A stretch of 64,000 nt of DNA from Agapetus fuscipes. Its lineage: Eukaryota; Arthropoda; Insecta; Trichoptera; Glossosomatidae. The notes below the pieces were generated by a model that saw nothing but the letters and a program-made list of their open reading frames with translations, was not told where the DNA came from and did no database searches. The position numbers were made by a program, and so were the translations under genes. Position 1 is the first letter of the stretch. Each line of letters opens with the position of its first letter. Location of the stretch: assembly GCA_951799405.1 (NCBI GenBank), contig OX637338.1:8432001-8496000 (forward strand), in the 5' to 3' direction. This document shows positions 21,001 through 33,000 of this stretch, in pieces.

Positions 21001-24000
21001 CTGGAAATTTCAACATGAATTATTACAAAAATCTTAATCAACAAATTATATATTGTTTAAAACTTTACGTTTAAACTCAAACATACCAAAAATATATGGA
21101 ACTTAAAACGCTCAATAATCACGTTGTTTAGTTTTCCATGTATTTTTGGTAAAACGCTATGTGTCACTTTAAACGTAATAGTTTAAACTTTGGGTACAGA
21201 TTAACAAGTCTTGTATTTCCTTGGAGATTTGCTGGGCTACAACTTGGTTAGTTACGTCAGTAAATACCAACTTATAATTGTTAAGTTGCTGTCACTTTGT
21301 CACCGTACAAAATCTTCCTAGAAATACCAATAAACTAAGTCTCAACATTATTCATACAAGTTTACGCCACACGTTAATACTGTGTAGCTTAACTTATTGT
21401 TCAAGCAAACAAAACAGTAGTCCACATGGAACATGACTATTGCGAGAGTGTATAATTGAGATTCAATTTTAATTTTGAACCTAAATTACATGTTGAAGCA
21501 CTTCAAATTAAGTATAATAAACTATGTATATTAAGTATTACGTCATATATATATCAGGAAAGTGTACAGGATTTCAACCGTTGCTAGGAGGCAAAATGGG
21601 ATATTTCCGATGTCTGGAAAACCAGATATTGTATATTGTATGGTAAAGATCAATGCTCGTACATGATTATGTAGCTACCTCGCGTTCAAAGTCTTCGGAA
21701 GGTAAAGCTCATTTCAAGAAAGTTTGAATCGAATTCATTCCGTTCAACAACTGTTTTATTTCATTGAGGTTTTGCTACTGAAATATCCAGCGCTTCCCGC
21801 ATTGCGGGTCCGGTTGAGTGAAACAATCTGCCACGAGAAGTTTGTTTCACTCCAAGTTTGTTGGTATACGAACGGTCAGTAGTCCGACTTTGGACTCGTT
21901 AATGGAAGGTTGTGGGTTCGAAACCAGGCGGAGCACAAAAAAGTATACCATTTTTATTTTCAAATATGCTCTTTGCTGGGTTGAAAATTTCATAAAACCT
22001 TTACCAAAGACCGGTCACTAAATGTCTATCCAACCTTACAGCACCTGGGTGTTGCTTGAGTATTGGCGCTTTGAAGCGAAGGTCAAGCTCGTAAACAATA
22101 CCTCTGCGACAACAAGTATCATAGGCCCCTAGAGTTGTGAAATCTGGGAAATCTCCCGCACATGATTTTAAACAAAGAAAGAAATGTTTTCAGGTAGCAC
22201 TCAATATGAACCTTTTAAAAAAAGTCTTATCCGTGATCAGAGAATTTTCTTGAGATACAGGTATGTATTTCAAAAAATTGTAAATGATGAGTATACAGCC
22301 ATAAACACATTGCCCAACAAACTGTAGAGATATTTTTTTAAACGTAAAAATACCAATCGATTGTTTCTAGAAGCAGCTTACGATGTATCTTAACTGCATA
22401 ACCTTTAATTAAAATCTGAATAACAAGGGAACATGTGACTGCTAGCAGGCTTTTAACGAAGGGCTTACCTGATGGTTGATTGGCAGCGCTTGGGCGGCGT
22501 GCTTCACGCAACAAGCTTCGTTGGTGACGATGTTCATGGCCCTACCATTGACCTTGAATTTTTCTCTAGGAACTTGGATGGTGACCTGGCTGGCGGAAGT
22601 AGATGCAGGAGTAGACTGGAACAATGGTAAACCTCGGCTGCTTTCCCATAATGTGACGGCAATACGAGTGTAAAGGACCTAAGAAAAATATCAAAGTTAG
22701 TTTAGATATAAATTGCAAGAAAAAATGTGAAAGAGAAGATAAAAAAGTAAATAATCTATTACCTAAGCTGCAAAAATATGTAAACATATAAGGCTCATAT
22801 TAAATGTATACCCACAGAAAGGCACATGTAGGTTCGCGCCTGCACATTCTGCATGTGTGCATACAAATAAACAAAAACCGACATAAATATAAACCTTGCA
22901 AATCCTGCTACCTTTCCCTGAAACCGGGTGGCATTGGCAAAAGAGAACCATTTTTTTCAGCACGCAGGGTCAGCTTCATACTTACCTATCAGTCAAGAGA
23001 GAATGAAAAAAGTAAAACTTCATCAGACGAATGAAATTATGAAAGAACAGGAAATGCAGAAAAACTGTTATAGTAGGAAATACACGAAAAAGATGATGGT
23101 TGAGAATGAATTAAAAGTGTAGATATGCAAGTATAAGAAGTATAAGCATTTGAGACGTAAAAGCAATACTTATGAATTTAAAAAAAGATAATGTATGGAA
23201 ATGATGAAAAATGGTTTCCTATGAGTCCATTTATTTATCTTATTTTCGAAAAAAATCGATTTGTTCCTTGACTTATAGGTTGGTATGCGGCTGACCACCC
23301 ATACTGTGAAAAAATGGTTCTCTTTTCCAATGTCACCCCTGTCTCAGGGAAGGACGGCAAGAGTTGCAGGGCTTATGTTCATTTGAGATGGGTTCTTATA
23401 ATGTAGGTCCACATGCGGCATGTGCTAGCGCGAAATTATACATGTCTGCTTGTGGGAATGCATTTGATATAAATCTTAAATGGTATATATCCTTGCAGCT
23501 TAGATTAGATTAGATTAGAACAAAGAAACAATATTATTTACATAATGTTAACAATAATCAAGTTATCCCTCCCTCTAGTATTTGGGGCAAATCTTAAAGC
23601 GCATCAAAACTGGGAAATACCATTCCTGCAAATTGTACCTTCGTGGGCTTAAGCCCGGGCTGATTTGACAATTATGTTTACCTGGAAGGCGACAATCAAT
23701 GTAATAGCCTATTTTGAATTTATAATTTATTTATTCAAGCGAGATATATTTATGCGTAATGAAAAAGTTTCTCTTCAAATCGGGTAGGAATATTTTTACA
23801 TCTGAATACTTTTTACAAAATAAATCAATAAAAAATTAAACTGCGTTATTTTTACGTATTTATTTTCCCATTTCAGGCTTACAAGTTTTATTGAACCGTA
23901 TTTCTTGTATAACAGTTAGCACACCTTTTAAATTTTATAACTAATTGTGCTAAATCAATATTACATTAAACCAACTATACCAAGGGTTTAATTTTTAACG

Positions 24001-27000
24001 TTTAAGCTCCATAACACTTTTACCAAAAATATATGAAAACCATAGCAGTACCTCTAGTGAGCGTTTGGTTTTTTATCCATCTTTTGTTCAACGCTATGGT
24101 TGAGATTAAATGTCAAATCTTAAACTTGGAACTAAGATCTCCCTACTGCTAAGTGAATCCTTAAAATTATGCGTGAATTACTTACTGAACCAAATTCAAA
24201 TATTAATAGTTAAATTATTTCAGTATTGGGATGTTACTAAATGTCATACCAAAATACGTGGTTATATTTATTCTCTGTCGGTAGAACGTCTTTGAATAAA
24301 TATTTCAACTCACAGAAATTTAGTATGAAATAATAAGACACGTTCCTAGAAAATTGGTTATCCAATATCTGATGGGCTAGGTAGCAAGAAGTAATATGTG
24401 AAGAGTCTAAGAATTGCTAGTGTGTGTGTAGAAAGAGTTTTGGTGTATGCGAGATTAATGTTTCGGACGGACGTCCGGTCCGTATAGAGGACGATAATCG
24501 CTTGAAGGATAGTTGAGCAAGTGTCAAAAGGCAGATGTTGATATCAATGCCCTATGATTCTAAAGTCTACGCAACGCACGCAACGCAACTAAGCTACACA
24601 TATAGTGTAACTTCTTGCCGCGTTATCCCCGAAGGGGTCGCATGTGGCGAGTTGAACCTTTTTATTTTTAGAGGTAAGGTGGCCGGCCTTACGCCAACCA
24701 CTTCATTTGAAGTGGGGGTTTCCCAGCTCCCGAGAGGGCTGGTTCTCATTTCTTGTGAAGGCTGAGTAAGCCTTGCCGGTATTTTATTTCGGGGTTTGAA
24801 ATAAACAATGACACGGGAAATCATTTCTGACACCCTCGGTGGGATTCGAACCCGAGCTCACGGCATGAAATGCAAGCACTCTACCAACTGAGCTATCGAC
24901 CGGACCTCGAATCGACTGGTCTACGAATTAAATTAGCTACTTCTTTTTTTGTAAGGCTCAAGAACCGAGAAACTAGAAAGTACTAATTTTCGTAAAGATA
25001 ATATTATGAAAGAGCTTAACTAAAGTAAAAAAAAAGAATTTTCCATACCCAAAAAATATAAAACGTTCTTCATTATTTCTAATGTAAATTATGCTTAACG
25101 TGCTTAAAATTTTGTGCGTAGATAAAAATCTTGTTTATTTGCAAAAATTTCTGCGAGATAATAAAATCCTGATTTCCAGTTAAAACATTTCCATCTGTTT
25201 TTCTTTCATTTTCTCCAAAATAAAACATAAAGAAAAATAAACGGTAAAGCAGAACTTTGTCACGTTTAAAATCTTACTCAAAGTTTTTAGCAGATAATAA
25301 GTCATCTCGGAAAGAATCCAAAGATTTTATCCATTGATCTTTTTAAGGAAGGTGTCTTACGAATATTTATGACCATTCCGCACGAACGAAAACTTCTGCA
25401 AATTTCTTTTTCTTTTTTGCTAAAAGACTTAAGTTTTATTTTCTTCATAGCATCCATATGCTACTGCCAAAAACTTGATAAAATTTCAGCGATTTGATAT
25501 TTATTCAAGTTATACACGTCTGCCCAAAGGCAAGAAGAATTTCAATCGAATTGTTTCAGAATTTGGTAGTGTCGATATCTTTATCGGACTTTATTGTGTG
25601 GCGATACAATGAACGGTGCTAGGCAGCTAAAAATAAATGAAATCTATTAGGAAAGTAATTAGGTTTTCTGTATGTTTACTATTCTCAACACCAATAAAGA
25701 AAACGATCTTTTGAAACTCAGATTCATTGACAATATTATTCTTATTGTTTACATTGGATGTGCGAAGACGTTTCTTCGTTTACAGTATAAGTATGGAAAA
25801 TTCTATAAAGTTTTTGAACTCACTTTCAAAAAACTATTTAATTTTCTAGATATTTCACAAGTACTACGTTTTTTGAGATGAAAATCTTGTAAATCAGGCA
25901 AACAAAAAATCTTTAAGAATCGCGATTGAATTCAAAAGTAGAGATGAAAGTGACATTTCAATGAGACCATTGAGACATGCTGTTGTTGATACAAATGCAA
26001 TTAAACATGGTTAATAGTTTTTTCTTTGAGTGTATAATCGATAGTACAAGTTGCATATAACTATTGGAATGAAAATGCTCCAACTGCTCAAGTTTTTTGT
26101 GAAAAAATACTTGAAACACAAAAGGCGCTATGGAATGCAATTAGAAACTTGTCTACGTACTAACACACAATTATACTCCATGTATGATTTTTGTATTTTA
26201 TGAACGAAAAATGTATTTTACGAGTTGAATTTGTTGTTGAAATAAAATAAAAGTTTGAGGCAACAAAAAAACTACGTTTAAATTTTTTTGCGAAAGTATT
26301 ATACGTGTAATTATTTATTTGAAATATCAAATATAAATGCAATATTTTTATCTCTTTATTTTGCAAAATTTCCACACCAAATATTTTTTTCAATCTAATC
26401 TAATCTAAGTTGCAAAGATATGTTACATTGGAGATTCACATTACATGCATTCTCACAACCAGACACGTACAAGTTCGCGCTTGCACATGCCTCATGTGAA
26501 CCTACAACATAAAAACCAAATCTCAAATGGACATACACCCTGCAACTCTTGCCGTCCTTCCCTGAGACAGGGGTGACATTGGCAAAGTGAACCATTTTTA
26601 CAGCATGGGTGGTCAGCCGCATACCAACCTATAAGTCAAGGAACACACACACACGACAAATTACATTTTATACATCACTAAATAATAATATCCAAATACA
26701 AAATATCCATTTACAAATAAAACAAATTCCAATTTAATAAACCCTAGCCGCCAACATTACAGATCAACCGCCAGCCGATCAATGCTAGCCGAAAGTTACA
26801 TTCACAAGGGATTATGGGATTTTTGAATACAATACGTTTAAGCGCGCGTTTGAAATTTAACGTTATTTTTGGAACCGGGAAAGAATAAACACGATTGCGG
26901 TACCACAAAAAAATCTGCTCACTTTAAAAAATATATGAAAAATAAAATTCAACGATTCTTTTATTACTTTATCTTCAAAGTAAATGCAGGAACGAATACA

Positions 27001-30000
27001 GCTCGTTGACTTACAGTTATAGGTTGTGTTACTTAACTAATATACTAATAGTTTGGTAAAAGGCTGATCCCCCATACTGTAAAAAACATGGTTCAATTCT
27101 GCCAATACCACCCCGGTTTCAGGAAAAAGCGGCAGGAGTTGTAGAGTTTATGTTTATGTAAGGTTTGGTTTATTTTGTATGTATACCTACATGCAGCATG
27201 TTTAAGCGCGAACTCAGATGTGCCCACTTGTTAGCATGCTTAAAAAGACAATGCATCCTTGCAACTTACATAATAGATTATAGAAACAATGTAACTTATT
27301 ACTTTTAAATCATTTTTGTCTTAATGAAAATTGTGAGTGAAAATTGAAAATTCTCAGTCATACTTCATGTAAGGTGGGAAATTAAGGATTTTGTGTGAAT
27401 TTTAAGTGTTTCCGAAGGTTTAAAAAAATTATAAACACGACATTTACAAATGAATAAATACATATACATATCAAAGCTCATATCAAATGCATGCTCACAG
27501 ACAAACATGTGTAGTTCACGCTTACAAATGCTGAATGTGTACTTACAAATTAAATCCAAACCACAAATGAACATAAGCCCTGCAACTTTTGCCGAACTTC
27601 CCTGACACAGGGGTAACATTGGCACAGTGAACCTATTTTTAAATACACACACATATATTACGTGCATATAAGTGGATTAATTATTGAGGATGTTATACCT
27701 GTTACTAATTAGAAACAAATTGGTCGATTAATGTTCTTATTTAAACGAACAAAGTTCTTACCAGCATGATGCAAAGTGGAGTCAAATACAGGAAGCAAAA
27801 GTTGATGATGTCGAAGAGCTCGGAGTCGTATTTCTTTCTATGCGATATGCAGATGGTCTCAGTTTGGTTGTTGCCCAAATGGTTGGTGATGGTCTGCACC
27901 CAGATGAATTTGGGAGCACTGTAGATGGCGCTGGTCATCCATACACCGGCAATCACCATCTAAGGATAAAAAAAGCACATTAGAAAAAAGGATGTGCTTA
28001 GGTTCATAGTTTCATTTTACACCTGAAAATGGTTGTGTACAAAATAAACTTAATTAGTGATTTTAACAAAAATTTAAGTTTATTTTAATATTTAAAAATG
28101 AAGTTTCACAAAGTTAATCTGTTGAGTTATAAGTGCGTATGAGGCTGACTTCCCATGCTGTAAAAAATGGTTCACTTTTCCAATGTCACCCCTGTCACAG
28201 GGAAGGTCGACAAAAGTTGCAGAGTTTATGCTCGTTTGAGGTTTGGTTTTTGAATTGTAAGTACACATGCAGCATTTTTAAGCACGAACTTACACGTGTC
28301 TGTTGTATTTATGTCGTTTATATTTTTACATGATAAATACAAATTTAAAAGCGTCGACATATTTAAATATTTTATCAGATTGTTGCTATTGTAAAATGAA
28401 TATTCTAATGTAATGGAGAGCTTAAACGGCATATCTTTTGATAACGCTTAATATTTTCAGTTCAATGTTTGAGGAAAAAGTAAAAGAAAAATGAAATTAT
28501 TACCTACACTGGCTACACATCCATACTGAAAATTGCGTCCTGTAAAAAAAAGTATTTCTAAACTTAACCATAGTCTTATCAGAAAATGGATGAAAGTTAA
28601 TACAGGGCCTCTGGTGAACATTGGAGTTTCCGAACTTTTTTGATAAAACTCTATGATTTAGTTTTAACGTAAAGCTTCCATACTTGGGGTTGGTACATTT
28701 TTACAGGCTATTATATTATTACATTTGTACAAATACAGTTCACGTCAAAGATATACGATTCACATACATTATGCAATATTTTTTTCTTGTTTCAAAGAAA
28801 ATATGCGCATCAAAAATTTTCAAATTATTACAACACAAACAATGTCTTTCGATATCTAATATCAGACGTGGAAAGAATATTTTGCAACAACAAATTAATT
28901 TAAATAGGATATTTATTTTATTTCCACATTTTTTAAGTTATGTTATGTTATGAAATTTCATTAAAAAAATAAATAGAATCAACAATCAAAAAACTTTCTG
29001 AAAATTGTTGAAATTCTAATTATTTTTTTCCCGCTTACGCACGAGTAACAAAAATGAAGAATTATTTAATATTTATTTTTTTAAATTTAAGTTGATAAAT
29101 TCGGTGTAACTTTTTTTCTTAGAAAAAAACAATTCAGAATAATACACAAGTACGCTTACACTAAATGAATGTGTACTTTTAAAATTAAATTCAAATTTAA
29201 ATGAACAGACAACCAGTTACTATTGCCGCCTTTCCTTGAAACAGAGGTGACGTTTTCAAAAGTGGTCGTACAGTATGGATGGTCTCCTAATAATCTATTA
29301 TCTAAGTTGCAAATATAAAACATTATAGATTCAGTAAGAGTTAAAGTTAACACGGCTGGCCGATAATGCTGTAGAGATCCCGGAAACGATCTGTCCAGCA
29401 TTTTAGATTCAAATTTAACCCATGCTCATAGGCTGACACGTAAACGATCATGTTTAAAAGTGTTGCATGTGTACTCATGAAGAAAAAAAAACAATCTCAA
29501 ATAAACATAAAATCAGTAATGTTTACCTCTCATTATAGTATAAGGGATTCAAAAGTTGATTTTCGGAAAAGTAAGCAACAGTTAACAATACGTACCCTCA
29601 GTCTGGAGGGAGTCAATATCTGCTTGCACGTTATGGGGTGGATGATTGCCAAGTATCTTTCCGTGCAAATCACGACCAAAATAAAGATAGAGGCCGTGTA
29701 GCTGAGAGAATGAATGAACTGGTACATTTTGCACAAAAAGTCACCAAACACCCAACTAAAAGAAAAAAATACACATTAGACATTTTGTGGTTTAAAACAT
29801 GGAGATTTATTCAATGGATTGGCTATCAATGTGATTACGTTCAAAACGACGTGATGCACCGTCTTTGACGCTATACATTGTAGATAGTGCTGTCTCACTC
29901 ACGGCATATGAAATGTTTTTTTGATTTTCTGTGTAAGCAACGTGTCTCTACTTCGTCTTCAATCTATGTACATATCACCATATAAATTTATGAAATCACC

Positions 30001-33000
30001 ATAGCAATGGTTTTTGTACGAATACCCCTTTAGTGTTGTTGAAAGTATGAAAATATCTAATAAATTCCGAATTTTTTAACTCATTGTGTACGGAATGATT
30101 TTCACAAGTATCTTTATACCGATGGTTTTAAACGTTTACCTCTACCTAATGTTCGCGCCTGTTCTCAATTGTTTATTTTTTTATAGTAGGTTCATCTAAT
30201 GTGAACGTGTCATTTTAAAGGAAATAACAACAAATTGATTAAAAAACTTTGTAAAGTAGCTAAATATGCTTTGTTTTAGACGTCTTCTTCTCATAAAAAT
30301 TTACTCTTATTTAAATCTCTTACAGTAAATGAGAGTTGATTAAGTTGACGCTGTTAAGCTATTCCCAAGTCCCCTGAGAGCTCTTGAGATGCTCACCAAA
30401 TGAGTTACGTCTATAGATCATCTTGAAATATTGAATTCCCATGTTTTCAACATTTGGAAAATAATCGAAGCAAGAAGATGCATGTTTGTTTGCTTAGGTT
30501 TTGGACATCAAGTAAAAAATCGAAAATAAAAATTGAGGAATGGAAATGCGTAGAAATATATTCTTTGTGTCAAAAAACTTATTAATGATTATTCCGTTTT
30601 CATAGAATAAAGGCAACAGTAGAAATATTCGTCTACTAAAATAAATAAATTTATTGAATACGCCAACGCAAAAGTGTATTAATATTGGACAAATATTAAA
30701 GATCCAATTAGTTCAATAAAAAATATTAATCAATGTCCGATTTATTAGACTTTCAGAAAATGATTAATTTGCAGATATATTATTTACGGATTATATTAAC
30801 TAAAGTTAATATAAATTAATTAAAATTGGTAGCTCGTGATACAGTATGATTATCAACTAATTTTCTCTTTATAAATAAAGAGAAGATAATGTACAATTTG
30901 CAAGGATAAAGTCAAAAGGGAATTTTGGATGGAAAGCTCATACATAATTTGATGTGTTTTAAATGATACACTACGCAAATTATTATTCAATTTATGAAGT
31001 GTGAATATTAATCACATTAATTTCCATCAAAAGCAACGATGGAGAAGCTAAACGAATAAACATCCAGAAGAAAAAAAATGTGTAAAAATATTCTGAAATG
31101 TTCCTAGTTGATTATTTTTTTTAAGAGAAAATAAAATTAAAATGTTTCTTTTTGTCAACGCTTAATAAAAACACAAACGTGATTTTTTTGATAAATTATC
31201 AAACCCACGTTTAAAAGATGCTTTACGAAAAATAAACAGAAAGAATTTCACTTTCGTAATTTCACGAGAAAAATTCGATTTATTTTTCATGAAAATTAAT
31301 TTTAGCTTTTTCGGGAAAATTCCATTGATGCGATGTTTTCAGGGCAGTTAGTGTGATGTTTGGATGTGTTATTTGACAAACAAGCAAGGGTGGGGTGCTA
31401 ACGTAAAGGTGTCATAGATATAGTTGGCTGTGAGCCATAAACGTCGTCACTGGTTGGCTTGCTTAAGAGCTGAACATACTTAAGAACATGTTTTTGTTTT
31501 AAGTGCAAGTCAATGTTTTCTGCTTTATAAAGTGTAAAAGTGCAAAATGAAACACAACTCTACAAGTTTAACTACGATTTCGAAGCCGAGTATTTCTTTC
31601 CCAGAAAAATCCGCAATGAATGCAGTTCACACATTTAAAAGTTAACTTTGATAATAAATGAGTAATTTGTAAAACTGCAATTTTTCTTTATGTAAGTTTT
31701 ATTGATTTCAGATTTATTTAAGATTTAGATTTAGATTAAGTAATATTGTTACTCTTACATATATATTTATCAAAGGTCCCAAATCACCATGCCCCTTCGG
31801 GGTTAACGCAGACATGGAGTTACACTATATGTGTAGCCAGGCGCGTGCATAGGATATAGGCAAATACATTTTAGAATAAATAGTTTCTCCCATTCCTTTA
31901 AAGTAATTCGTTTGAAATTGAGTGAAGTGCTAACGATGGCTTCAATCGAACTTAAATTTTGAATTTTAAATATGAAAATCAAGCTCAAACGGTTTTTACC
32001 ATTTAATGCCCATCTATAAGGCACATGGGCCTGTATGGGATGCACGCCCCTGTGTGTAGCTTAGATGCGTAGTTGCGTTTCAACGATGAAACTGGGAAAA
32101 TGGATCAACCATTAATATTTTGTATTATGTTTTTCTTGCTAAATGAGTATTTTTCATAAACTGTAAGTTTTTGCATTTCGATAGGCATTGAATGGTTTCG
32201 TAATTGGAAAAAACAAGATTTTTTTTCTCTTGCAAATCATTTAATTTCCATGCTGACGTTTATTTCAAAGCAGAATTTTAATGAATTTTACGGATTCATG
32301 ACATATATTTTCCATTTTTTATTTGTAGAAAGTATTTACATATGTGTTAAGAAAATTCTTATATTATTTAAAAGAAACTTCTTGAGACTACATTTTCATT
32401 TTTATATTATTATTGTTTCAATTACTAAAAAATGTTATATGGTTTGCTTAGAATTTTATCCGCCTCGAATTATTATCAAAAATTTATTCATTTATGTATG
32501 TTTTATTTACTTTCTCATATTTATTTATTATAGTCAACGATTTTACTGGGAAAATTGAACAATCATAAATATTTTGTATTATTGTTTTTGTATTTGTGTG
32601 TATTTTATTGTATTATTGAATTTTTTGAATAAATTGTTGAATAAGAATAGATAAAAAGAAGTAACGAATTACAAAAAAGATTGCATACCTTGGTATCAAG
32701 TAAATAGAGAGATTTTGAAAGACGCAGAACACTCCAACACACAAGTCAGCGATGGCCAAGTTTGCCAAGAAAAAGTTGGTCACTGAACGTAGTCGCCTTG
32801 AAAGTGTTACCACCAGAATGACCAACAGATTGCCTGCAAAGACAAAGTTAAAGCATATGAAAAATTCCTACCTTTTCCAACTTTTCCAATAAGAAATTCC
32901 ATGCTTGATACGTAATTTGCACATGTTTATAAAAAGAGCTATCTATGCCACACGTTTGTCAAGAAACATATCTGGATTTTTTAATTTGTGATGTTAGTAT

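Noticed and set aside
24838..24906. tRNA gene on the minus strand
   Set aside because: A and B boxes are excellent, but the sequence continues into a repeated SINE body also found at 3228, 11535 and 56685, and the acceptor stem is not closed.
32250..32558. 102-codon hydrophobic protein
   Set aside because: Phe/Ile/Tyr-rich frame in extremely AT-rich intron sequence, as expected by chance.
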